From Nevskia sp. (GTDB lineage: Bacteria > Pseudomonadota > Gammaproteobacteria > Nevskiales > Nevskiaceae), in contig JADGHB010000006.1 in assembly GCA_019689635.1 (NCBI GenBank), positions 21,686 to 85,685 on the forward strand: a stretch of 64,000 nt of DNA, read 5' to 3'. Positions 1 through 8,737 of this stretch are shown here, piece by piece. Both the position numbers and the translations under genes were made by a program. The first letter of the stretch is position 1. Each line of letters begins with the position of its first letter. The notes beneath the pieces are model-generated. The model worked only from the letters and a program-made list of their open reading frames with translations. It was not told the DNA's origin and made no database searches.

Positions 1-2
1 AA

Positions 3-1832
3 CGGCCCAGCCTGCAAAAGCCGGCCGCCGCCGATAGCGCGACGGCGGCGGGCCCGGCCACCGAGGACGAGATCCGCTCCATCGGCTTGGTGCGCCACTC
101 GCTTCTCGCTTTGGTGGTCGGTCTCGTCACCGGTTTCGGCGCGGTCGGCTTCCGCGCCCTGATCAGCCTGATCCACAACGCGATGTTCCTCGGCGAGTTC
201 GTGGTGCGTTACGACGCCAACTTGTTCACGCCGCCGAGTCCGTGGGGCCCCTGCGTGATCCTGGTGCCGGTGCTGGGCGCGCTGGGGGTCACGTTCCTGG
301 TCACCAAGTTCGCCCCCGAAGCGCGCGGGCACGGCGTGCCGGAGGTGATGGACGCGATCTATTACAAGGGCGGCGTGATCCGCCCCGCAGTCGCGGCGGT
401 CAAGTCGCTGGCTTCGGCGCTCGCCATCGGCACCGGCGCGGCGGTCGGCCGCGAGGGCCCGATCATCCAGATCGGTTCGGCCTTAGGCTCGACGCTGGGC
501 CAGCTCGTGCGCATGCCGGCCGGGGAACGGATCATCCTGGTCGCCGCCGGCGCCGGCGCGGGCATCGCCGCCACCTTCAACACGCCGATCGGCGGTGTGA
601 TGTTCGCCATCGAGCTGATGATGCCCGAGGTCAGCGTGCGCACCTTCCTGCCGGTGGCGCTGGCCACCGGCACGGCGACCTTCATCGGCCGTTTCTACTT
701 CGGCATGCAGCCGGCCTTTGCCGTTCCGCATCTCGCGCCGCTGACCGCAGACACGACCTCAGCGCTCACCTTGTGCGCTTACGCCCTGCTCGGCGTGGTC
801 ACCGGCGTCGCCGCCGCCGTCTTTATCCGCGCACTGCATCTTGCCGAGGACGTCTTCGAGAGGATCAAGGGTCCCTACCTGCGGCACGCGCTGGGCATGC
901 TGCTGGTCGGCGTGCTCATCTACGCCTTGTACCAGCGCTACGGCCACTACTACGTCGAGGGCGTGGGCTACGCCACGGTGCAGGCGCTCCTGCTCGGGCA
1001 ACTGTCCGCGGCGAAACTGCTGGTGCTGCTGTTCGTGTGCAAGGTGCTGGCCACTTCGCTGAGCCTCGGCTCCGGTTCCTCCGGGGGCATCTTCTCGCCC
1101 TCGCTGTTCATGGGGGCGACCCTCGGCGGCGCGTTCGCCGCCGGGCTGGCCGCCCTGCACCTGCCGCTGGCGATCAACATCCCGTCCTTCGCCATGGTCG
1201 GCATGGGCGCGATGGTCGGCGGCGGCACCGGGGCGGTGATGACCGCGGTGACGATGATCTTCGAGATGACGCGCGACTACGACATCGTCCTGCCGATGAT
1301 CGTGGCGGTGGCGGTGAGCGTCGGCGTGCGGCGCCTGCTGTCGCGCGAGAGCATCTACACACTCAAGCTGGTGCGTCGCGGGCGCACGGTGCCCAAGGCC
1401 CTGCACGCCAACATGTTCCTGGTGCGCCGCGCCAAGGACGTCATGGACACCGACGTGGTGCTGGCGCCGGCGGCCATGAGCTTCGAGGAGTTCCTCGCCA
1501 GCCCGGAGCACCAGGGCCGCATGCGCCACCTCGCGATCACCCAGGGCAATCACATCGTCGGTGTGCTGCGCGTCAACACCGGCTTGCGGCGCGCGGTGCA
1601 GGGTGCGCCGTCGGCCGTGACCCTGGGCGACATCGCCAGCCGGCGCTTCACCGTGGTGCGCGAAGACGACATCGTTTACAACGTCATCCAGCGCATCTGG
1701 CGCAAGCGCGCGTGGATGGCGCTGGTCATGCGCGGGCACGGCGTGCCGCGGCCGGACAATATCGCCGGCGTGATCACCAAGGAGCACGTCGCCGATTCCG
1801 TGGCCAGCAGTACCAAGGTGTATCCGGCCTGA
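3..1832 (+). CDS. ClC-family chloride channel/transporter with C-terminal CBS pair (5' end outside window)
   Basis: Inner-membrane ClC protein moving chloride, probably in exchange for protons. The reading frame is open to the left edge without a stop, so the true start lies outside the window; the first internal start codon is a TTG at 87. ClC signatures are present in order: ARGHGVPE (selectivity-filter region), GREGP carrying the gating glutamate, FNTPIGGVMFAIE, and GSGSSGGIFSPSLFMGA. About ten hydrophobic segments precede a soluble C-terminal part of roughly 150 residues that looks like paired CBS domains, which bind adenine nucleotides in relatives. It is followed after 43 bases by a sugar kinase on the same strand. 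Family assignment is firm; whether it is a channel or an exchanger cannot be told from sequence alone. Confidence 0.93.
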   Translation, partial: RPSLQKPAAADSATAAGPATEDEIRSIGLVRHSLLALVVGLVTGFGAVGFRALISLIHNAMFLGEFVVRYDANLFTPPSPWGPCVILVPVLGALGVTFLVTKFAPEARGHGVPEVMDAIYYKGGVIRPAVAAVKSLASALAIGTGAAVGREGPIIQIGSALGSTLGQLVRMPAGERIILVAAGAGAGIAATFNTPIGGVMFAIELMMPEVSVRTFLPVALATGTATFIGRFYFGMQPAFAVPHLAPLTADTTSALTLCAYALLGVVTGVAAAVFIRALHLAEDVFERIKGPYLRHALGMLLVGVLIYALYQRYGHYYVEGVGYATVQALLLGQLSAAKLLVLLFVCKVLATSLSLGSGSSGGIFSPSLFMGATLGGAFAAGLAALHLPLAINIPSFAMVGMGAMVGGGTGAVMTAVTMIFEMTRDYDIVLPMIVAVAVSVGVRRLLSRESIYTLKLVRRGRTVPKALHANMFLVRRAKDVMDTDVVLAPAAMSFEEFLASPEHQGRMRHLAITQGNHIVGVLRVNTGLRRAVQGAPSAVTLGDIASRRFTVVREDDIVYNVIQRIWRKRAWMALVMRGHGVPRPDNIAGVITKEHVADSVASSTKVYPA

Positions 1833-1875
1833 AGCGGCGCTTGCGCGCTCCAGCCGTTGCCCGCAAAGTTGATTC

Positions 1876-2796
1876 ATGCGCATCGGCATCGATTTGGGCG
1901 GCACCAAAATCGCGGGCATCGTCCTGCGCGGGGAGTCCGAGGTATGCGCCATGCGCCGCGTCGCCACGCCCGCGGGCGATTACGCGGGCACGCTCGAGGC
2001 GCTGGTCAAGATGGTCGGCGCCCTCGAGCAAACGGTGGGGCGCACGAGGCTGCCGGTGGGCATCGGCCATCCCGGCTCGCTGTCGCCGGCCACCGGCTTG
2101 CTGCGCAACGCCAACTCCACTTGTCTCAACGGGCGGCCCTTCAAGCAGGATCTGGAGGCGCGTCTGGGGCGCGAGGTTCGCCTGGCCAACGATGCCGATT
2201 GTCTGGCGGCTTCGGAAGCTTGTGACGGCGCCGGCGCGGGCGCGCGCTCGGTGTTCGCGGCGATCCTGGGCACCGGCGTGGGCGGTGGCCTCGTCGTCGA
2301 CGGGCATCTGGTGCAGGGGGCGAGCGGCATCGCCGGCGAATGGGGCCACAATCCGCTGCCCTGGCCGCGCGCCGAGTGGGGCGAGATTCCCGGGCCCTTG
2401 TGCTGGCACGGCCTGCACGGCTGTCTCGAAACCTGGCTGTCCGGCGTCGGGCTTGCGGCCGATCACGCGCGCGCCACCGGCCAGCCACTCGGCGCCGAAG
2501 CCATCGCCGCGCGCGCCGCGCAGGGCGAGGCGTCGGCAGCGGCCACGCTGGAGCGCTACTATGATCGTCTGGCGCGCGCCCTGGCCGGCGTGATCAACCT
2601 GCTCGATCCCGAGGTGATCGTGCTCGGCGGTGGCGTCTCGCGCATCGCGGCGCTCTATCGCGAGGTGCCGCGGCGCTGGGGCTCGTGGATTTTTTCCGAT
2701 GTCGTGAACACGAAACTGGTGCCGGCGCGCTTCGGCGACGCTTCCGGCGTGCGCGGCGCCGCGCGCTTGTGGCCGTTGGAGGGTAAAGAACCATGA
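1876..2796 (+). CDS. mak: ROK-family sugar kinase, probable fructokinase (Mak type)
   Basis: Cytoplasmic ATP-dependent hexose kinase of the ROK family, 306 residues, the usual length. The N terminus MRIGIDLGGTK is the ATP phosphate-binding loop. The central block GEWGHNPLPWP followed by CWHGLHGCLETWLSG matches the zinc-binding and substrate region of the E. coli fructokinase Mak/NagK branch, with Cys-x-His spacing kept. The second glycine motif (VIVLGGGVSRI) near the C terminus is also present. The ATG at 1876 directly precedes the conserved MRIGID start. It most likely phosphorylates fructose at position 6; N-acetylglucosamine or another hexose remains possible because ROK specificity is hard to read from sequence. 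Confidence 0.88.
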   Translation: MRIGIDLGGTKIAGIVLRGESEVCAMRRVATPAGDYAGTLEALVKMVGALEQTVGRTRLPVGIGHPGSLSPATGLLRNANSTCLNGRPFKQDLEARLGREVRLANDADCLAASEACDGAGAGARSVFAAILGTGVGGGLVVDGHLVQGASGIAGEWGHNPLPWPRAEWGEIPGPLCWHGLHGCLETWLSGVGLAADHARATGQPLGAEAIAARAAQGEASAAATLERYYDRLARALAGVINLLDPEVIVLGGGVSRIAALYREVPRRWGSWIFSDVVNTKLVPARFGDASGVRGAARLWPLEGKEP

Positions 2797-2889
2797 AGCC
2801 GCGTGATGCGCGAGCGGCGCTTGCGGCACAATGCGGCGCAGGAACCTCCGTCCTGTTTTGCGTTCCAAGCCTGCGCCGACCCTGAAGCG

Positions 2890-3756
2890 ATGCCGATGTC
2901 CCGATCACGCCTGATGCGACTGTGCGTGCGCTGCGCCGCGTCGCTCGCCGCCGCGCTGCTGGGCGCCGGCTGTGTCAAGAACCACACCGCGTACGCGCTG
3001 ACCCAGACCGGCACGATCCTCCAGTTCCAGACCCACAAGCCCACCAAGATCACTCAAACGGCGACGGTCAGCGGCCTGGCTTCGGGCGTGGGCCTGGTGC
3101 AGATCGTTTACCGGCCCGCGAACCAGACGCTGTATTGCCTCACCAGCGACAATCACCTGTGTACCGTCAATCCGGACACCGGCGCCGTCGCGCTGCTCGG
3201 CGCGGCGTTCGATGGCGACACCCTCAGGGACCAGGTGCTGGCCTTCGATCCGGTGGTCGATCAGGTGCGCCTGATCGCCAGCGACAGCACCGCCGGCAGC
3301 GGCCTGGACAACACCAACCTGCGCCTGTCGCCGACCGACGGCAACGTGCTCCACAGTGGCAGCGGGCTCGGCTACGCCTCCGGCGACCTCAATGTCAACA
3401 AGACCCCGCGGCTCGGCGGCCTGTCCTACACCAACGCCACCGCCGGCGCCTCCAATGCCACGCTGTACGGGCTGGACCTCACCACCCAAAGCCTGGTGCG
3501 CGTCGGCGACAAGAACGCGAGCGCGCCGGCTTCCGCCGACAACGGCGCGCTGACCACCGTCGGCAGCCTGGGCGTGAGCTTCGGCCTGGCCGCCTTCGAC
3601 ATCGAAACCGCCGATAACCTGGGCTATGCCGCGCTGACGCCGACCGGCAGCGGCGCCGTGCTCTACACCGTGGATCTCGACACCGGCGCGGCGACCAAAA
3701 TCGACAACATCGGCGCCGGCGACCGGGTCGTCATCTCGCTGGCGCTGAAACCCTGA
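2890..3756 (+). CDS. DUF4394 family exported protein, probable lipoprotein
   Basis: Protein of about 288 residues beginning with a basic n-region and a hydrophobic stretch ending in LLGAGC, which could be a lipoprotein signal peptide, although the residue three before the cysteine is Gly rather than Leu. The mature part is a chain of beta-rich repeats (YALTQTGTI, LYCLTSDNHL, LYGLDLTTQSL, LYTVDLDTGA) typical of DUF4394, a beta-propeller-like domain of unknown function. The start at ATG 2890 puts the signal peptide at the N terminus; an ATG at 2896 is equally possible, and the frame is open upstream to 2803 without signal-peptide character. No pathway can be inferred from its neighbours. Confidence 0.8.
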   Translation: MPMSRSRLMRLCVRCAASLAAALLGAGCVKNHTAYALTQTGTILQFQTHKPTKITQTATVSGLASGVGLVQIVYRPANQTLYCLTSDNHLCTVNPDTGAVALLGAAFDGDTLRDQVLAFDPVVDQVRLIASDSTAGSGLDNTNLRLSPTDGNVLHSGSGLGYASGDLNVNKTPRLGGLSYTNATAGASNATLYGLDLTTQSLVRVGDKNASAPASADNGALTTVGSLGVSFGLAAFDIETADNLGYAALTPTGSGAVLYTVDLDTGAATKIDNIGAGDRVVISLALKP

Positions 3757-3812
3757 AACCGGCGCCGGCGTTCGCCGGCTAGAATGAGACGGCACGAAGA
3801 TCCGAAAGCCCC

Positions 3813-5597
3813 TTGCAGCCCGTCCGCTACCACGTAGTTGCCGACCCCGCGGCGCACCGTTTCCGCGTGCGCGGCGTGCTGCGCGCGCCGGCCGCGAATC
3901 CCGTGTTCCGGCTGCCGTCGTGGATCCGCGGCAGCTATCGGGTGCGCGATTTCGCCAAGCACGTGATGGATCTGCGCGCGCGCGTCGAGGGCGCGCCGGC
4001 GGCGATCGAACGCCTGGACAAGCGCAGCTTCGGCCTGCGCGCGCGGGCGGGAGAGAGGATCGAACTGGAATACCAGGTGCACGCGCTCGACCCTTCGGTG
4101 CGCAAGGCCTATCTCGATACGCGCCGCGGTTTCTTCAACGGCAGTTCGCTGTTCTATTGTCCGCAGGGCGCGGAAGGCGCGCCGTTCGCAGTCGAGATCG
4201 CGCGGCCGGCGCACCTGGCCTGCGCGCGCTGGCAGCTCGCCACGGCGATGACGCCGCAGGCCGTCGACGCCGAGGGGTTCGGCGTCTATCGCGCGGCGGA
4301 CTACGAGGAGCTGATCGACCATCCGGTGGAGATGGCCGAGTTCCGGCGCGTGGCCTTCGAGGTGGACGGGATCCCGCATGCGTTCGTGCTCTCCGGCCGC
4401 TGCGCGCCGGACGAAGCGCGGCTGGCCGCCGACGCGGCGCGCCTGTGCGCCGCGCAACGCGCGCTGTTCGACCACGAGCCCGAGCTCGAGCGCTACTTGT
4501 TTCTCACCCAGGTGACCGGCAACGGCTACGGCGGCCTGGAGCATCGCGCTTCGAGCGCGCTGGTCGCCGCGCGCGACGCGCTGCCGCGTCCCGGGGAAAC
4601 GAGGCTGCGCAAGGGCTATCGCGATTTCCTGGGGCTGGTGAGCCACGAGTATTTCCACCTGTGGAACGTCAAGCGCATCGCGCCGCGCGCGTTCCTCGAA
4701 TCCGACCTCGGCGCCGAGGCCTATTCGCGCGACCTGTGGGCCTACGAGGGCGTCACCAGCTATTACGACGACCTGATGCTGCTGCGCGCCGGCCTGCTCG
4801 ACGCGCCGGCCTATCTCGACCTGCTGGCGATCCAGGCCACGCGCCTGCAGCGCACGCCGGGCCGCCGCGTGCAGACGCTCGCCGAGGCGAGCTTCGAGGC
4901 CTGGATCAAGTTCTATCAGCCGGACGACAACACGCCCAATGCCGCGGTCAGCTATTACGTCAAGGGCGCGCTGGTCGCGGTTTGTCTGGACCTGCATCTG
5001 CGCCGGCATTCGAGCGTGAACCTGGACGAGGTGCTGCGCGCGCTGTGGCGCCGCTACGGGCGCCAGGGCACGCCGGCGCCGGAAGGCGCGCTGGAAGCCG
5101 TCGCCGCCGAAGTGTCCGGCCTGGATCTGCGGCCCCAGTTCGATGCCTGGCTGCGGAGCACCGAAGAATTGCCACTGGCCGAGCTGCTGGCGGAGTTCGG
5201 CGTGCAGGCGGAGCGGCGCGCCGCGCGGGGCGCCGAGGACGAAGGCGGGCGGGTGGAGCCGCGCAACGGCGCGCCCGTCTGGCTGGGCCTGCGGCTGCGC
5301 AGCGGGGAGGCCACGATCGCCCAGGTGCTGGAGGATTCCCCGGCGCAGCGCGCCGGGCTCGCCGCCGGCGATGCGCTGGTCGCGCTCGACGGTCTGCGCG
5401 TGTCGGCCGCGACCTGGGACCAGAGGCTAGAGACGCTGGCGCCGGGCCGCGAGGTCGAGCTGCATTTCTTCCGCGGCGACGAGCTGCACCGCGTGCGTCT
5501 GGTGGCCGAGGCGCCGCCGCAGGATACCTGGACCTTCACGCTGGCCAAGGTGGACGGCGAACGACTCGCACGCCGCCGCGCCTGGCTGGGCGTATGA
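3813..5597 (+). CDS. M61 family metallopeptidase with C-terminal PDZ domain
   Basis: Zinc aminopeptidase of the M61 (glycyl aminopeptidase) family, 594 residues. The catalytic helix SHEYFHLWNVKRI contains the HExxH zinc motif, and the third ligand glutamate is in the following LWAYEGVTSYY block. An N-terminal beta domain covers about the first 170 residues, and a PDZ domain sits near residues 490-580 (VLEDSPAQRAGLAAGDALVALDG in part). No clear signal peptide is visible, so a cytoplasmic location is likely. The predicted start is a TTG at 3813; no in-frame ATG precedes it, and the family usually begins a few residues before the RYHVVADPAAH-like strand. It is followed after 10 bases by plsY. 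Confidence 0.92.
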   Translation: MQPVRYHVVADPAAHRFRVRGVLRAPAANPVFRLPSWIRGSYRVRDFAKHVMDLRARVEGAPAAIERLDKRSFGLRARAGERIELEYQVHALDPSVRKAYLDTRRGFFNGSSLFYCPQGAEGAPFAVEIARPAHLACARWQLATAMTPQAVDAEGFGVYRAADYEELIDHPVEMAEFRRVAFEVDGIPHAFVLSGRCAPDEARLAADAARLCAAQRALFDHEPELERYLFLTQVTGNGYGGLEHRASSALVAARDALPRPGETRLRKGYRDFLGLVSHEYFHLWNVKRIAPRAFLESDLGAEAYSRDLWAYEGVTSYYDDLMLLRAGLLDAPAYLDLLAIQATRLQRTPGRRVQTLAEASFEAWIKFYQPDDNTPNAAVSYYVKGALVAVCLDLHLRRHSSVNLDEVLRALWRRYGRQGTPAPEGALEAVAAEVSGLDLRPQFDAWLRSTEELPLAELLAEFGVQAERRAARGAEDEGGRVEPRNGAPVWLGLRLRSGEATIAQVLEDSPAQRAGLAAGDALVALDGLRVSAATWDQRLETLAPGREVELHFFRGDELHRVRLVAEAPPQDTWTFTLAKVDGERLARRRAWLGV

Positions 5598-5607
5598 CGG
5601 AAGTGCG

Positions 5608-6258
5608 ATGATCGAAGCGCTCGCCAAAGGGCTGATCGCCTATCTGCTCGGCGGCATGATGGGCGGCGATCTCATGCGCGGCCTGTTCGGCGGCGGCGAT
5701 CTGCGCGCGGCCGGTTCCGGCAACGTCGGCGCCACCAACGCGCTGCGCACGCGCGGCCCGGCCTTCGCGCTCGGCGTGCTGGCCATCGACGCCGGCAAGG
5801 GCGTGGCCGCCGCGCTGGCGCTGCCGTCGCTGCCATGGCCGTGGGCGGAGAATCTGGTGCTGCCGCAGGGCTGGATCGCCTATGGCTGCGGCGCCTGCTG
5901 CGCGCTCGGCCACTGCTACCCGCTTGCGCACCGCTTCCGCGGCGGCAAGGGCGTGGCCACCCTGGCCGGCGTGTACGGCGCGCTGCTGCCGGGCGCTTTC
6001 GTGTGGATGTTTCTGGCGTTCGCGCTGACCGTGATGCTCACCGGCTACGTGGCGCTGGCCTCGCTGGCCGGCGCCTTGACCGCGCTGCTGATCGTCGCGG
6101 TGTCGGGCGACGGAATCTTTTCCGCCGCCGGCGCGTTCACGCTGGCGATGGTCTTGCTGGTGGGGTTCAAACACCGCGAAAACCTCGCGCGGCTCAGGCG
6201 CGGGACCGAACACCGCTTCGAGAAAGCCATGGTGCTGCGGCGATGGCTCGCGCGTTGA
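5608..6258 (+). CDS. plsY: Glycerol-3-phosphate acyltransferase PlsY
   Basis: Inner-membrane enzyme that acylates glycerol 3-phosphate with acyl-phosphate, the first step of phospholipid synthesis in the PlsX/PlsY route. Length (216 residues) and several transmembrane segments fit. The three conserved cytoplasmic loops are visible: GSGNVGATNALRTRGP, then AIDAGKGVAAA, then HRFRGGKGVATLAG. The ATG at 5608 follows the peptidase stop by 10 bases, and the 3' end overlaps birA by 16 bases, so the two are probably translated from one transcript. No plsX is present in the window. Confidence 0.95.
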   Translation: MIEALAKGLIAYLLGGMMGGDLMRGLFGGGDLRAAGSGNVGATNALRTRGPAFALGVLAIDAGKGVAAALALPSLPWPWAENLVLPQGWIAYGCGACCALGHCYPLAHRFRGGKGVATLAGVYGALLPGAFVWMFLAFALTVMLTGYVALASLAGALTALLIVAVSGDGIFSAAGAFTLAMVLLVGFKHRENLARLRRGTEHRFEKAMVLRRWLAR

Positions 6259-7247
6259 ACGAAAGCGAGCTCTTGGCGCTGGTCGATGCGCTGGCGCCGG
6301 GCGGCTGGCAGTCGGGCGAGAAGCTCGCGGCGGCGGCTGGCGTCACCCGCGCGGCGCTGGCCAAGCGCATCGCGCGTTTGCGCGAGTGGGGACTCGAGAT
6401 CCACGCCGAAGCGGGCCGCGGTTACCGGCTGGACCCGCCGCTCGAACGTCTGGACGCCGGGCGCATCGATGCGCTGCTTCCGCAAGCCGCGCGGGAGCGC
6501 CTGCGCGCGCTCGCGGTGCTGGCGCAGACCGACTCCACCAATCAGCGCCTGCTGGAAGCGGCGCGCGACAACGATCCGCAGGCCTGCTTCGCCGAGATGC
6601 AAACCGCCGGCCGCGGGCGCCGCGGTCGCGCCTGGCGCTCGCCGTTCGGCGCCAACCTGTATTTCTCGCTCGCCTGGCGCTTCGCCAACTGGCCGGCGCA
6701 GCTTCCCGCGCTGCCGCTCGCCGCCGGCATCGCCTGCGCGCGCGCGTTGCGCGCCTGCGGCCTGCGCGAAGTCAAGCTCAAATGGCCCAACGACCTGCGC
6801 CTGGGCGAGGCCAAGCTGGGCGGCATCCTCGTCGAGCAGCGCGGCGAGGCCGGCGGCGACTGCCGCGCGGTGATCGGCGTGGGCGTCAACTACGCGATGA
6901 GCGCACGCCAGGCCGGCGCGCTCGACCAGGCGTGGACCACGGTGCGCGCCGCTTTAGGCGAACGCGCGCCGGCGCGCAACGCGCTCGCCGCCGCGCTGCT
7001 CGGCGAGCTGGTGAACGCCCTGGCGCGGTTCGAAGCCGGCGGCTTCGCCGCCTTCGCTTCGCAGTGGAGCGAGTTCGACGCCCTCGCCGACCAGCCGGTG
7101 CACGTGGCCGGCAGCGGTGGTGTGCTCGCCGGCATCGCGCGCGGCATCGACGCGCAGGGCGCGCTCGTCGTGGAGGCCGCCGGCCGCCGCCATCACCTCT
7201 ATGCCGGCCAGGTCAGCATCCGTACGCCGAGCGGGACGGCCGCGTGA
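6243..7247 (+). CDS. birA: Bifunctional biotin-[acetyl-CoA-carboxylase] ligase / biotin operon repressor BirA
   Basis: Activates biotin with ATP and attaches it to the biotin carboxyl carrier protein; full-length forms also repress biotin synthesis genes. This one has the N-terminal winged-helix DNA-binding domain (about residues 1-65: GEKLAAAAGVTRAALAKRI), so a regulatory role is likely. The catalytic core shows QTAGRGRRGRAWRSPFGANL (biotinyl-AMP loop) and KWPNDLRLGEAKLGGILVE. The start was set at ATG 6243, inside the end of plsY, because it gives a complete HTH; the frame runs open much further upstream only as a shadow of plsY. The stop codon overlaps the GTG start of coaX (GTGA), indicating translational coupling. 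Confidence 0.94.
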   Translation: MARALNESELLALVDALAPGGWQSGEKLAAAAGVTRAALAKRIARLREWGLEIHAEAGRGYRLDPPLERLDAGRIDALLPQAARERLRALAVLAQTDSTNQRLLEAARDNDPQACFAEMQTAGRGRRGRAWRSPFGANLYFSLAWRFANWPAQLPALPLAAGIACARALRACGLREVKLKWPNDLRLGEAKLGGILVEQRGEAGGDCRAVIGVGVNYAMSARQAGALDQAWTTVRAALGERAPARNALAAALLGELVNALARFEAGGFAAFASQWSEFDALADQPVHVAGSGGVLAGIARGIDAQGALVVEAAGRRHHLYAGQVSIRTPSGTAA

Positions 7248-7975
7248 GGTTTCTGCTGCTCGACGTCGGCAACACCCGGCTCAAGTGGACCTTGAGCGAC
7301 GGCGATCGTCTGGGCGAGGTCGCCGCGGTGATGCATCGCGGCGATCCGGCCGCGGCGCTTCGCGCCCTGCCCAAGCTGCCACTCGACGCGATCTGGATTT
7401 CCAACGTCGCGGGCGAGGCCGCGGGCAAACAGCTCGCCGCGGCGCTGCGCGCGCGCTATCGTCTCGCGCCGCATTTCGCGCTCGTGGAAAAGCGTCGCGC
7501 CGGATTGACCGTCGCTTATCGCGATGCGCGGCGCCTGGGCGTGGATCGCTGGCTTGCGCTGCTCGCCGGCTGGCGGCGCGTGGGCGGCGCGTTCTGCGTG
7601 GGCGGCTGCGGCACCGCGCTGACCTTCGACGCGGTGGACGCGCGCGGCCGCCATCGTGGCGGCATCATCGCGCCGGGCCTGCGCGCCGCGCAGGACGCGG
7701 TGCGCGCCACCACGCGGTTTCCGTTGCGCGCGGCGGCGGCGCCCTACGCCCGCGGTCTGGGTCGCGACCCTGAAAGCTGCGTGCGTCAGGGCGCGCTGCA
7801 CGCCGCCGCCGGCGCGCTCGAACGCCTCGCCGCGCGCTACGCGCCGCAAGCCCCGTGCCTGCTCACCGGCGGCGATGCGCCGCTCCTGCGCCGCGCCCTG
7901 GGCAGGGCCTGGCAACTGCGCCCGCACCTGGTGCTTGAAGGCCTGTCCGTGCTCGCCGCGGAGGAGGCCGAGTGA
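7244..7975 (+). CDS. coaX: Type III pantothenate kinase CoaX
   Basis: Phosphorylates pantothenate, the first committed step of coenzyme A synthesis. The protein is 243 residues. Motifs of the type III (ASKHA-fold) class are clear: N-terminal LLLDVGNTRLKW (phosphate 1 loop), VDRWLAL, and GGCGTALTFDAVD followed by GGIIAPGL. It starts with GTG at 7244, whose last two bases are part of the birA stop codon. The birA-coaX pairing is common in proteobacteria. The tRNA-Thr gene begins 54 bases downstream. Confidence 0.93.
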   Translation: MRFLLLDVGNTRLKWTLSDGDRLGEVAAVMHRGDPAAALRALPKLPLDAIWISNVAGEAAGKQLAAALRARYRLAPHFALVEKRRAGLTVAYRDARRLGVDRWLALLAGWRRVGGAFCVGGCGTALTFDAVDARGRHRGGIIAPGLRAAQDAVRATTRFPLRAAAAPYARGLGRDPESCVRQGALHAAAGALERLAARYAPQAPCLLTGGDAPLLRRALGRAWQLRPHLVLEGLSVLAAEEAE

Positions 7976-8029
7976 TTGCCGCGCGCCGAACACGCGCCTA
8001 CACTGCGCGCGCTGCGCCGTTTCATTCGA

Positions 8030-8105
8030 GCCGGCTTAGCTCAGTCGGTAGAGCAACCGCCTTGTAAGCGGTAGGTCGTCCGTTCGATTCGGACAGCCGG
8101 CACCA
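8030..8105 (+). tRNA. tRNA-Thr (anticodon TGT)
   Basis: A 76-base cloverleaf with CCA encoded in the gene. The acceptor arms GCCGGCT and AGCCGGC pair fully with discriminator A and CCA at 8103-8105. The D arm is GCTC/GAGC, the anticodon arm ACCGC-CTTGTAA-GCGGT gives anticodon TGT, and the T arm is GTCCG-TTCGATT-CGGAC. It lies just downstream of coaX, a position where pseudomonads also carry a tRNA cluster, but here there is only one tRNA and no tuf gene. Confidence 0.97.
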
Positions 8106-8110
8106 GACCC

Positions 8111-8698
8111 TCACAGGCCCGCGATGTGCACCTTGTGCTTGGCCGGTCGCTTCGGGCCAGGCACCATCGTACGGCGCATGCGGCGCAGTTCCGCAGCGTC
8201 GTGGGAGTCGCGGTAGGGGGTGAGATCGAGGTTATCGGGCACGCGCTTCAAGCTTTCGTCGCCGATGACCTTGATGTACTGCTGCATGAAATCATCGTAG
8301 GCCTGCCACTCAATGCCCGCGGCGCGCACCGCCGCCTGTTCGGCGCGCAGGGCGATCTGGTGGGCGTGCAGGTAGTGCAGACCGAGCAGCTGGATCAAGG
8401 ATTTCTCCACCGCTTCGTGGACGATCAGAAAGGGATCGGTGGCGATGGACTGCCGGCGCCAGACGAAGCGCTTGGGCATGTGGCGGTCGATGAAGATGAC
8501 GTGCCCGTCGCGGCTGTAGCCGGCGAGGTAGGGGATGTCGTAGCGGCGCTCCAGGTGGATCCGTGCGCGGATCGATCTCACTGCCTGGTCCATCATCCAT
8601 CGGTCGATCCACCAGTCCGGCCGGTGATCGCCAGCCGGTTTCCTGGTCGGCAACGCGAGGCTGCGCTGCGGTTGCCGGTGTTTCCTCGATTCGTACAT
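8111..8698 (-). CDS. Conserved hypothetical protein with HEAVE motif, possible zincin-like fold
   Basis: A 195-residue soluble protein I cannot assign to a named family. A central block reads GYSRDGHVIFIDRHMP, followed about 20 residues later by PFLIVHEAVEKSL (residues 90-101) and LHYLHAHQIALRAE (residues 107-120). The His-Glu pair in a predicted helix, with further histidines at 108, 111 and 113 and Glu120, resembles the layout of small metal-binding or peptidase-like proteins, but the motif is HExxE rather than HExxH. The tail is basic (KRPAKHKVH). The start at 8698 is backed by a GGAGG seven bases upstream. Its end faces the tRNA-Thr gene. Function is unknown. Confidence 0.72.
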   Translation of the reverse strand: MYESRKHRQPQRSLALPTRKPAGDHRPDWWIDRWMMDQAVRSIRARIHLERRYDIPYLAGYSRDGHVIFIDRHMPKRFVWRRQSIATDPFLIVHEAVEKSLIQLLGLHYLHAHQIALRAEQAAVRAAGIEWQAYDDFMQQYIKVIGDESLKRVPDNLDLTPYRDSHDAAELRRMRRTMVPGPKRPAKHKVHIAGL

Positions 8699-8737
8699 GG
8701 CGTTCCTCCGTGAGGCAAACGACTCAGCTTAGAACCG

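Noticed and set aside
242..2593. 783-codon open frame overlapping the ClC channel and fructokinase
   Set aside because: Arg/Ala/Gly-rich translation without motifs; both true genes lie on the same strand in other frames.
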